NCBI GenBank assembly: GCA_016098155.1
Contig: JAAAJB010000324.1
Coordinates: 1,128 to 40,889 of the forward strand
DNA: 39,762 nucleotides
Source of the DNA: Actinomortierella ambigua
Lineage: Eukaryota > Mortierellomycota > Mortierellomycetes > Mortierellales > Mortierellaceae
Direction of reading: 5' to 3'
Positions 8,789 through 18,080 of this stretch are shown here, one piece after another. The position numbers were made by a program, and so were the translations under genes. Position 1 is the first letter of the stretch, and the number at the start of each line of letters is the position of its first letter. Under the pieces are notes generated by a model that saw nothing but the letters and a program-made list of their open reading frames with translations, was not told the DNA's origin and searched no databases.

Positions 8789-9693
8789 AGCCAGAGAGAC
8801 AGAGAGAGAGCAAGATAAAAAAAAAGGAATAAGGGTAATCAGCTTGGATAATAAATAGAAATATCTCTTCCCATTAGTATTAAAGAGAAAGAAAAAAAAA
8901 AGTGCAAACCTATACCGCGTTTTCTACTGTTTCCTGGGAGTGTATTGTAGGCCAAAGCCCTGAAACGAGCTCGAGGCCCCCGAGCCAACAAAGGACCTCT
9001 CGTTGTTGGGTTAAATTCTGGAACGCTATCACCAATCGTGTTAGCTCGCATAGTAGACGTGCGAACCCTGGAATGTAATCCTTAACAGCCACGCAGGAGG
9101 GGCCACATCTCAGGGATCTCAGAAGCGACAACATCTGCGAGGCCGACTGAAAGTAAGTGCATTAAATGTAGAATTGTTGGTTTTCCCTGTTATCGAGCCA
9201 GGAGGAGTGTGATGATCGCTTCCTCCTTTCAGTTGAAGTAAAGAGGCACTGCGAAAAAGCATACCTCTCTCTTTCCTTGCAAAGGAGCCGTTGCACGAGA
9301 GTGCCAATATATCAATGACCCTTCAACGATGATGAATAAGTAGTTCTAGGTGAGGAGGAATCGTATTTTTTTATTAGTCGATCCTTATCCTCGATATTAT
9401 GTGTGAGCTGATCGGGAGAACATATTATACAAGGATAAAAATACAACTGCACATACGGCAGGCCTTCACGGTGCGTAAAACCCGAAAGGACAACCTCTTG
9501 TTAGCATATGAAAAGGTTGTCCTTTGAGGTATGCAAAGTGGTTGACCTTCGAGTGACAATAACGAGTGAGGGGGGGGGGAATTGGGTAAGGGAAATCAAG
9601 GAAAGAAAAGAGATGATCGCACGAAATAGGGGAAATGGCCCCTGTTCCAAAATAGCGTGCGCTGGGGGGAGAGATAAAGGGAAGACAGGCGTC
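8789..9693. other. Convergent intergenic region with a perfect hairpin
   Basis: Lies between the stops of the 7-TM gene and the minus-strand MFS gene. It has A-rich stretches after 8815 that fit the 3'UTR, a G10 run near 9570 and the hairpin listed separately. No gene is recognised. Confidence 0.5.
9485..9525. repeat. Perfect 12-bp inverted repeat (hairpin)
   Basis: AAAGGACAACCT at 9485-9496 and its exact complement AGGTTGTCCTTT at 9514-9525 are separated by a 17-base spacer. It sits about 170 bases beyond the MFS stop codon, so it could be transcribed in the 3'UTR of either convergent gene. Confidence 0.7.
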
Positions 9694-11953
9694 CTAATTC
9701 TGGGACTCGGAGAGCTCTCGAGAAACATAAACGGCACCATGAGGATCGTTGACGACGACAGAGTGCACGCTGCGCAGACTCTTGGAGCCCACCGAGGCGC
9801 GACGACCAAGCGTACGGTCGTGATGCTCACCACTTTCCAGATCCGAGGGTGCAACAACGGCCTTGTCGCCGATGGTCGAGGCGGGACTGTCGAGGATAGA
9901 ACGGTCTGCTCTCTCCTCCACCTCCACAGCCTTCTCTTCTCCCTCTTCTTTCTTCATCTTCTCCTCGGGGAAGGGCGAGTCCATGTGAGCCTCATCCAGA
10001 GCCGCAGCCCGGGCTAGAGCGCGTTCGCGCTTCTTCTTCTCGAGAACCTCCTTGGTTGGCACAAAGAAGAACGTAATGACCACACAGGCGGTGGTGACGC
10101 TGAAGCCAATCCACAGACCGACTTGATAGCCCTTGAGCATCGATCCCGAGGAATGCACAACGGCCTCTGCAATCGTGTTGGTCACGGCAAGACCAATACC
10201 CGAGCCAACCTGCATTGCAACTTGGAAGACAGCGCCTTTTTTTTTCCAGAAGAGAAAGAGATTTAATGTTAGTGGATATGTTTGTTGGAGAAAGTAAAAA
10301 AGCATATCAAAAGTAAGGGGGAAAAAGTGTGTCAGAAAGAAAGAGAGATGGAGGGAGGGGACTTACTGTTCAAGCCATGCTCTTCCGTCTTGGCCATCGA
10401 GAGTGCAGAGACCATGGCCGACGTGTAGGTGAGTGCAATGCCGACTTCACTGATGCACATGGATAGGCATGGTAGGGGCCAGTAACTCGACTCGGCGTCC
10501 GTGATGGCAAAGAGGGCTGCTCCAAGCGCCATGCATGCAGTGCCGACGATCAACAGAGGCTTGGCTCCCAGCTTGGGCACCAAGTAACCGGCCATCGGGT
10601 TCAGCACCAGACCAGGGAAGGCCAGCGGGAAGAATGCCAGTGCTGTCTGCATGGGGGTATAGCGCATCACATTCTGGAACATCAGCGTCGTGTAGAAGTT
10701 GTAGCTGTGTAGAAGATATAGGATAAACAAACGGATAAAAAAAGGTGGGTCACAGATGAGCATGAGCATCTGAGAGTCGAGATACGGGAAGCCTCAATGG
10801 CTACATCCAAATAACCCTCCCCCCCCCCCCCCCAAGGGAAAATAAAACCAAAAACAACCCCCGGAAAGGGACCCCACCAACAAACACGGCCCAANNNNNN
10901 NNNNCCCGGAAGGGGCGGAATAGGGAAGACCAAAGGGCCAAACCCAAATAACCCCCCCCCCCCCCCCCGAGAGGAAAACTTACATCAAATACCAGCTCTG
11001 GTAGAGAGCGCCAATGACAAGCATGGCGCTAAACATGCGGGTGCGGAAGATGTACATGGGAAGCATGGGTGACTTGACCTTGGTCTCAACAAAGACAAAG
11101 AGGCACAACAGGGCCACGCCCAACACCAAGGTGGTAATGACCTGAGCTGATTTCCATTGGCCATCGGAGAGGCCATAGACGAGGGCAAGGAGGCCCGCAG
11201 TGATGGTCAGGGCACCCAGGGGGTCCAATCCAATCTCATGTCGCTTCTCATCGCTCGACTCTTTGATTGTAAACAACGAGATGATGGAGACGAGAACACC
11301 AAAGATGGCTGAGAAGTGGAAGAGATAGTCCCAACCGATGGTCGCCGTCAAGACACCGCCGAGGACGAGGCCGATACCGAAGCCCAAGGCACCTGAGCTG
11401 GAAAAGATGGAGATGGCACGCGACTTTTCAACCTCTTCCGGGTAGCTGAATTGGATCAGGGCCAGTGCATTCGGGATAGTGAAGGCGGCACCCATGCCTT
11501 GCATGGCACGTGCGACACAGAGCAGGATGGCCGACTTGCTCAGGCCACAGACGAGGGACCAGGCAGAAAAGTAGAGCAGACCAGTCATGAAGACCAGCTT
11601 GTGACCGTACTTGTCGCCGAGCTTGCCACCGACTAACAGAAACGAGCCAAACGTCAGGGTGTAGGCATTGACGACCCAGGTCAGCGCTGAGGCCGAAAAC
11701 TTGAGGTCTGTCTCGATGGTAGGCAGGGCAATGTTGACAGCCGAGACGTTCATCACCTAGTCGGGTCAAGCCCGTAGTTGGAAGAAAGGGTCAGGATATG
11801 AAGAGGAGATAGATTTCTGATAGATAGAGTGGAGAGGAGGGAGGGGGGGAGGTGATTGGATCAGCACTCTACCTCGAGAAACTGTGCGAGACAAAACACA
11901 AGCAAAATAACCCACCGAGGGGTGGGAATGAGAGGCACATTCAATCGTGGCAT
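9694..11953 (-). CDS. Major facilitator superfamily transporter, DHA2 (14-TM) type
   Basis: Four exons on the minus strand: 11953-11873, 11756-10984, 10704-10367 and 10235-9694. They close in frame to 577 aa. Exon 1 (27 codons) supplies most of TM1 (WVILLVFCLAQFLE), which continues as VMNVSAVNIALPTI, the usual DHA2 start. Motif A is seen as GGKLGDKYGHK (about residues 70-80). The antiporter-type motif C region GALGFGIGLVLGG lies at about 149-161. Hydrophobic stretches fit 12-14 spans. The protein ends in an acidic/basic cytosolic tail (about 120 aa, Glu- and Lys-rich with Ser clusters). The family exports drugs, toxic compounds or other small molecules by proton antiport at the plasma membrane or vacuole; the substrate cannot be read. 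The intron at 10705-10983 contains poly-C runs and a 10-N gap, but the flanking exons are intact. Confidence 0.9.
10819..10968. other. Assembly gap and low-quality sequence between two poly-C runs
   Basis: C15 at 10819-10833 and C17 at 10952-10968 are each preceded by AAATAACC. Between them is C/A/G-only error-like sequence with ten Ns at 10895-10904. This looks like two contig ends that stopped in the same poly-C tract and were joined by a gap. It lies wholly inside the second intron of the MFS gene, so the true intron length is unknown. Confidence 0.75.
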
Positions 11954-13002
11954 CAATGGAGAATAATGGCAATCGGAGGATGAGGAGCAATGAGATCAAA
12001 ATGCAAGCCAGCAGATGTTTTGTGTTTATCCTCTTTTAGCTTGTGGCCACCTGAATTCGAAAGCGGGGAAGCATCTATGAAGCAGGGATAAGGTGTTTGG
12101 CTCAGTTCCAGCCCAAAGGTTATACATCTGCGCTCGGATGATGGTTATTGCGTTATCCATCAGTGGTAGACAACGGCAAATACCAGTTCCCGCACATGTA
12201 GCCTACATAAGAGCAAGGACGTCCAGCTTCTTGCTTCAAGCAAAAAGGCATATTGTCGTTTTCGCCAAGGAAAGAGGACTTGGTGGGATGCTTTTGCAAT
12301 TTGAAACTGGATCGTTCGGGAGAAGCATGCAGAAAAAAATGCGGGGTTTGTACCACTTGATTCTCTACACAAATCCAAGAAGCGCCCATCCCGTGGAAAC
12401 GAGCCCAGCTGTCTGTCTCCTCGGTATCGCTCCCAGGCCGTTTTTCCCTCCATTCCAGCAGGTAGTGCAATCTTTTTATCATCTTCGAAAAGCAGTGCTG
12501 CAAGCGCCGAAAGGGCTCAAGGGCTAGGCTATTGCTGGTTGGTGCCTCCAGTATGTTTCATACTTTTTAAAGTGAATCTTCGCCTTGGGTTATCTCCTCG
12601 TTCTCACCGTCTGAAATTCTCTACCACTATCCCCCTAGATCCTAGATGGCACGGAATCGATCCGTGCCCTGTCTATCCACACGAAAAAAAAAGGATGGCA
12701 TGCTGCGCTGAAAGAGCTACTGATATCAATCACGTACAAGAAAAACCCCGCAGCCGCTTGGACCGAAACTGTCCCATTTTGCGAAGAAATATCTCCGATG
12801 GGGCGTCGAAAGGCAGCGAGGTCTGTGTGCACTTTTCTCCGAGCGAGCGACAGGGAGTGGAGGCGACTCTCACCTAAACGATGTCAATTTATCACCAATG
12901 TCAGTTAAAAGAGTGAAGAGTGAGACGACCTACTTGTGCTACTTTCTCTTCGCTCTCAGAAGCGACTTTCCTTCCACTTGCACATCCTGTTCACCCTGTA
13001 AA
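11954..13002. other. Divergent intergenic region between the MFS gene and the Tyr/Gly-rich protein gene
   Basis: About 1 kb that must hold both promoters. Overlapping open frames on both strands at 12093-12527 have no recognisable domains and look accidental. I find no clear TATA box for either gene, no RNA gene and no repeat. Confidence 0.5.
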
Positions 13003-13910
13003 ATGAAACAATTTCTTCTGCTTGCTCCTTTGTTGGTGGTGGCAGTTCACGCAGCTCCTCTCTACGCGCCGTCTGATGTCGGCTGTACTGGGTAAGCTAT
13101 CCTTTCTTCTTCACAAGTGACGAAAAAAAGATATAAAATAAAAAAAAAAATGCCAGGGAGGACACCAAAATACAATAGTAGGCACACGGGCGGGCTAACG
13201 ACAACAATCTCGCGCGTCTTGACTCTAGAGGAAACTGCCCGCCCCTCAATGTGCCCGTGAATCCCGTCGTTGTTGCGCCTGAGACGGCTGTTATTCCCAC
13301 CACCCACGTTCAGCCTATCGTCAATGTATATAATCCTCTTTCTTGAATCGTCTTTTACTGGTACCAAAATGCTATTTGAGAATAGGACGATCATTCTAAT
13401 ACTCACTCACTTCCTTGTAGGTGTGGCCCACTGACTACAACGACTACAGCGACATCTACGACTACGGCTATGGTGGATACGGTAGTTTCGGCGGCTACGG
13501 CGGCTACGGCGGCTATGGAGGATACAGTGGTTACGGAGGTGGTTACGGAGGTGGGTACGGCGCCCTTGGGAACTGGGGTGGCTGGGGCAACTGGGGCGGT
13601 GGTTGGTCATCCCCAGGAAACTGGCGAGGCTCTACCTGGTTCTAATGGACGGCCACAAGTATATCGGCGGTACTACCCTCCTTATCGCCCACCATATGAT
13701 CATAATGGTGGTTTCTACAGACCTCCTTATCAACCACAACAGCCCCCTCCTATGCAGCAGTACCCTTCTTACCCATGGTATCCAGGCTATAATGGTGGCA
13801 ACGAAGACGATGGATGCGACAATACCGGAGCACGAGCCACAGTTAGCATCTGGCAGCCTACTTTCTCTGTCCTACTAGGTCTTTTTCTCCAGACAGTTCT
13901 CCTACTATGA
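13003..13910 (+). CDS. Tyr/Gly-rich secreted protein, predicted GPI-anchored when fully spliced
   Basis: Four exons in the full model: 13003-13091, 13229-13325, 13421-13550 and 13660-13910 (188 aa). A signal peptide (MKQFLLLAPLLVVAVHA) is followed by APLYAP, a Pro/Val segment, repeats of GGYGGYGGY type, then a Pro/Tyr/Gln-rich part (RRYYPPYRPPY, YQPQQPPP). The end is hydrophobic (FSVLLGLFLQTVLLL) after DNTGARA, which has the form of a GPI-attachment signal. If the last intron (13551-13659) is kept, the frame runs on through Trp/Gly-rich NWGGWGNW sequence to a stop at 13643-13645, giving a 136-aa protein without the anchor. AATAAA at 14002-14007 lies 92 bases after the distal stop and supports transcription through the last exon. 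A one-base sequencing error near 13640 is a rival explanation. Probably a wall or surface protein; family unknown. Confidence 0.7.
13551..13659 (+). other. Candidate retained/alternative intron that switches the C-terminus
   Basis: GTGGGT donor (fits GTRNGT), CTAAT branch point at 13642-13646 and AAG acceptor at 13657-13659. Removal joins the frames exactly. The interior is itself Gly/Trp-rich coding sequence in the upstream frame. The stop codon of the retained form (TAA, 13643-13645) lies inside the branch-point motif. Confidence 0.5.
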
Positions 13911-14001
13911 ATGACAAACAAGTCCGTATCTAGTAAACATATGCGATGTTAAACGTCTATTATGTAAAGTTGGATTAAGAAGGGAGTGACTAGGAGATGG
14001 T

Positions 14002-14007
14002 AATAAA
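14002..14007 (+). terminator. Polyadenylation signal AATAAA
   Basis: 92 bases after the distal stop (13910) of the Tyr/Gly-rich protein gene, in the narrow space before the convergent GDA1-type gene. Confidence 0.5.
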
Positions 14008-14042
14008 CAAGAGGAGAAGGGAGGAGTGGGGTGGTCTAGATT

Positions 14043-16248
14043 TTAGGCGATTTGATACCAGTCGCGCTCTTCCAGGACGCGGATACTGGCACCAAGGCAC
14101 CAGCCAGTCTCATAGTCCTTGATCTTCTTGGCGAGTTTGATCTTGCGCTCCTTGGGGATACCATAGCCAAACTCAAGCAGGCCATAGATATAGCTTAAAT
14201 CCATGCACAGCTCATTCTTTAGCACAGCCTTCTCTGCCTCTGCCTGGCCCTTGAAGCCTACAAAATTGTCCTCATCCGCCTTACAGACACGGTCCGTCAG
14301 CTCTTCCAGCTCCAGAATCGTCATCTCTTGTGTTGTTACGGCCTCGCCTAGGCGGAAGGGTGCGGTCCGGTCGAAGAAGAACGAGAACGCATAAATGTCG
14401 TTCTGTGTAAACGAGTCCCGGAACGAAGGCTGGTACACGCCGTTAAACGAGCATGGGTTCAAGTGGCATGCAGCCTCCTTGTTGAAGATCGCCTCGACGA
14501 TCTTGCGGCATTGGCCACCCTGGTCCGATGTGCCCACCAGCGTCACGTCTCGTCCATCTACTGTTTGGTGGTGAACCCGGCTGCGGACCGTCAGACATGG
14601 GTGCGCCACCTCATGGGGACCCAGTTCAATGCCTGCCGGCGGCGCGATGGGGTACTTGGCCACATACTCGTTGACCTGGTTGCGTGCCTCCATGAGTCCA
14701 TAGCCAAGATACGAGTGCTGGAACAAGATATAGTCGTTGCCGTTGAACTGCAAGGGGTAGCGGTGCGTACCCTGGGCAATGGAATGACCACCGACCAATT
14801 TTGGCTCAAAGACCACCTGTGTCGATCCACCGCCCAAATCCAGAATGGCCACTGTCGGCTTCTTGTTCAGCGAGTTGAAACGATCCAAGAGATAGTTGAC
14901 TGTGATCCATGCAAAAACACCTAAACACACCCCCACATCGTCACACAGGGTAGATCAAAGATATTGTGTGTGTCAGTCAAAAATGTTCCTCCCCCAATTC
15001 CAACACACACCAACAAAGTCTCCTTGAATCCAAAGACATTTCTGTCCACCCCCCCTCTACAATCCATACCTTCGTCTGCGCCCTCCATAACCACAACGCC
15101 ATCCTCAGCAATGATCGGGAATGGGTAGTGGTCCTCCAGTCGGTCACGGACTGCGGCCAAGATGCGATCCGACTTTTCATCGCCGAGCTTGCGCAAACCG
15201 GCAGTGGCCTTGACGGCAATGGGTGTACTGGTGTGCAAGAACGAGGGCACGGTCTTGAGAGCCAGTTTCAAGAGCGGGTCCAGACTCTCAGCGGCGCCCT
15301 CGGCATCGTTATCGTACGAGGACAGACCAGGCTCCAGGTGCTCAAAGATTTCTCCCTCCAGCTCCGGTGTAGCCTTGCAGTAGTTGAACTTGTAGACGTG
15401 GATACGCGAACCTGTCGAGCCTGCATCTACCATCAGTACGTATTGGATCAAGGGGCGTCCTGGATGGGCTAGCGTGCAGTGGTCCGAGGTAATGTCCTTT
15501 GGCCATGGCCGCATGAGGATGTCTTGGTCACGATCTAAATAAAACAAAGTCGTTAGATAGCGCATCCTTTTCAGTGCCACAATGAAAACGCACAGCCCTT
15601 CATGTGTTTTTTTTAGTGTTCACATTGACACAAAAAAAGGGTGATGGGAGATATATAGCCAAGAGCCCTTTTTTTTATTTTATTATTGCCCTTCTGGCTG
15701 GTGAACTTACTGAGCTGTGTCGTAGGGATGGCTCGCTTCTGGTTGCGAGGGACCATGACAAGGAAGAAGACCGTCAGTCCAAAGACGAGGATTGCAGCGT
15801 TTCGGAGCCAATAACCTTTGCGAGCCATGATATTGTCTTTCAAGGCCATAACGTTTTCAATTGAGAAGAACTGTGCGACGGAAGCCAGACGGCTTTTGGA
15901 GGCGTGCTTAGAGGCAATGGAGCGCTGGTGCCTCTTGCTGTTGGACGAGGAAGAGGTGGAGGAGAACGTGGGCTTCTTGTTGGTGTAATTGGAGGGGAGT
16001 AGCGAGCTCGAACTGATACGCTTGGGGAGTTTGAGCGAGTTGCGTTTGTGAAGGGAGGTGGCTGGAGGATGGGCCGCTTCAGTTGGATGGCGCTCGATGC
16101 CCTGGGCGAAGGAGATGTGGGAAGGATGTGGAGGAGAGGAAGAATCGGAGAAAGATGAAGGCTCTTCGGTTATACTGTCGGCGGAGGGGTTCGAGCTGCT
16201 TCGATGGGCACTGTTCAAGCGGACAGAGAAACGATTGCTGCTGGACAT
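14043..16248 (-). CDS. GDA1: Golgi guanosine/uridine diphosphatase (GDA1/CD39 NTPDase family)
   Basis: Three exons, 16248-15711, 15534-15070 and 14920-14043, close in frame to 626 aa. The protein is a type II membrane protein with one span at about 151-167 (AAILVFGLTVFFLVMV). The apyrase conserved regions appear in order: ACR1 VDAGSTGSRI (215-224), ACR2 VKATAGLRKL (~287-296), ACR3 EGADEGVFAWITVNYLL with the likely catalytic Glu near 334, and ACR4 LDLGGGSTQVVFEP (361-374). Paired cysteines and a C-terminal ACR5-like region (GASIRVLE) follow. In yeast Gda1 hydrolyses GDP made by mannosyltransferases in the Golgi lumen, so that GMP can be exchanged for GDP-mannose; the same role is inferred here. 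The ~150-residue Ser-rich cytosolic tail before the membrane span is unusual, as yeast Gda1 has only about ten residues there. Start chosen at MSSSNRF; the frame upstream is non-coding in character. Confidence 0.93.
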
Positions 16249-16619
16249 GCACGCAAAGGAAGAGAAAAAGAAAAAAGGGTTGACGATGTGATGGGCAACA
16301 GGGGAGGGGGTGCAAGGGCAGATGCAAAAATAGATCAGCAACTCTCTGTCTTTCTCTTTCTTCCACCGTCTTCCTGCTGTTCGGGAATGGAATGCAATGC
16401 ACAGATGAATGCCAGCTTCAGGCACAAGACAGCACAGGACAGGACAGGAAGGGGAGAGTATGCAAGAGCGAGAAAGAGTGAGAGAAGAAAAAAAAAACAA
16501 ATGTCTAAACAAAGATGAAAGATGGAAGCAAGTTGCGAGGGGCAAGTCGAACCAGTTTTGGGTTTGTTCGTTTTTCCCGATTTGCCCTCCCTCGAGCTTT
16601 ATTTTGCATGCTATGCGTT
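16249..16619. other. Region between GDA1 start and CFD1 stop
   Basis: Both flanking genes are on the minus strand, so this 371-base stretch holds the 3'UTR of CFD1 and the promoter and 5'UTR of the GDA1-type gene. On the minus strand it is pyrimidine-rich near 16460-16500. No additional gene seen. Confidence 0.6.
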
Positions 16620-17895
16620 CTACGCAGTCGTGGTTCCCTCCTTCTCTACAAAAGCCTCCACTCGCTCTGTGATTTTCTCAAAGACGGGGAACAAAGATGA
16701 CGACTGGAACTGCGTGACAAGCTGTGTGTCCATCATCGTCAGCGTGGGGTCGATCGGCACTCTTCCCAAAAAGTTGATCGCAAACTCTTCCGCCATCGTC
16801 TCGCCTCCTCCAGACGAGAACAGGTTGTTACACTCCTAGCAATTGGTTGAGAAACAGTTTAGATAGAGCATCGTTTCGAGGATGACTGTCAGCATCATAA
16901 GCGATGACAACGCCGAAAGCCTCAAGAACAGCTCTCGTGGATCATGTCACCTACCGAGCAATGTGGGCAGATGTAGCCGCTCATGTTCTCGACCAATCCA
17001 AGCACGGGGACGCCCACCTGTCTACAAAAGCCAATCTGCTTCCTCACATCGGCCAATGCAACTGCCTGGGGTGTTGTCACCAACACAACGCCATCCGGAT
17101 CGAATCCCTTGAGGTGCTCTACAATCGAAATGTTTTCGTCCGATGTGCCTAAATGATAGTGCAATTAGTTTGAAGTACTACGTTAGTCCACAACAACTCC
17201 ATGGTCCGAGTCCTACGAAAAAAAAAAGAGCCTCATGCCTCCCTGCACTTACCTGGAGGAGTATCAATAATCAAATAGTCTAATTCACCCCAGCATGTGT
17301 CAGTCAGGAACTGACGAATCATGGCTACCATGTACGTACAAAAAAGGAGAGACAATTGTGAGAATCCCCTTCTTCTTCGCCATCGCTCGAGTTACTTATC
17401 GTGGCCAATGTGAGCAACATACCAGTCTTCTTTGGTCCACGCCAGACAACAGAGTCGTCCTTGTTCTCGAGCATGAATCCGATCGACATACAGCACAGTT
17501 TTTTGTTCTCATCTGCAAACACAGGTACCCATCTGGTAGATGCAGTACACGCCCAGATACCATGCAGGTACCAAAAAAGTAGAATGTCAATCATGCAGGT
17601 CATGAATCCGACTGGACAGAGCATTTTTAGTCTTTCAAGATGGGCAACATGACAAAAAATAGAATTCCTACCCAGCGGACGACTGGTGGATGCCCTTGCC
17701 GTCAAGGCCGAGCATTCTTGGTATACTGGGACCGCATAGATCGATATCCAAAACACCCACTTTTTTGCCTCGTGCGACCAGTGTGAGTGCGAGTTGTGTG
17801 GTCACAGAGGACTTTCCTACGCCACCCTTTCCTGACATGACAAGCAGAATGTGCTTGACGCCATCGAGTTGTGGTGGTTGTTGCATTGATGCCAT
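16620..17895 (-). CDS. CFD1: Cytosolic Fe-S cluster assembly scaffold Cfd1/NUBP2
   Basis: Five exons, 17895-17672, 17532-17423, 17324-17253, 17148-16955 and 16835-16620, close in frame to 271 aa, the family length. This is a Mrp/NBP35-type P-loop ATPase. The deviant Walker [11 protein letters not shown] is at about 21-30, followed by [14 protein letters not shown], the switch motif [15 protein letters not shown] and, near residue 196, [14 protein letters not shown]. The CPxC pair (C196, C199) binds the bridging [4Fe-4S] cluster. The N-terminal four-Cys cluster site of Nbp35 is absent, which separates Cfd1/NUBP2 from Nbp35/NUBP1. The protein forms a hetero-complex with Nbp35 in the cytosol and builds Fe-S clusters for cytosolic and nuclear apoproteins. 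An in-frame ATG nine bases into the CDS (17886) is an alternative start. It shares a short divergent promoter with GPHR. Confidence 0.95.
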
Positions 17896-18080
17896 TGTTG
17901 TGTGAGTGTGAGTGTGTGTGTAAATGCGTTTTTTGGAGAGAGAGTTGCGCAACAACTTGACTCAATGGGTACAGCGGACAAAATTAATCAGCGTGACCAC
18001 GTTTTCCAACGTCCCTCGTTTGCTTCAAAGAAGGTTTTAATGCATGCTTGGTCGCATGTTCAACGCGCTCCACACATGAC
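17896..18080. promoter_or_regulatory. 185-bp divergent promoter between CFD1 and GPHR
   Basis: The start codons of two divergent genes are only 185 bases apart, so both 5'UTRs and promoter elements must overlap or interleave. A short TG/CA repeat lies next to the CFD1 start (about 17898-17922). No TATA box is evident for either gene. Confidence 0.6.

Noticed and set aside
9485..9525. Hairpin read as a bacterial-type terminator
   Set aside because: The genome is eukaryotic, there is no T tract after the stem, and 3' ends here use poly-A signals.
12093..12527. 144-codon plus-strand frame overlapped by minus-strand frames
   Set aside because: No recognisable motif, no splice or promoter signals, and amino-acid composition looks random; treated as intergenic.
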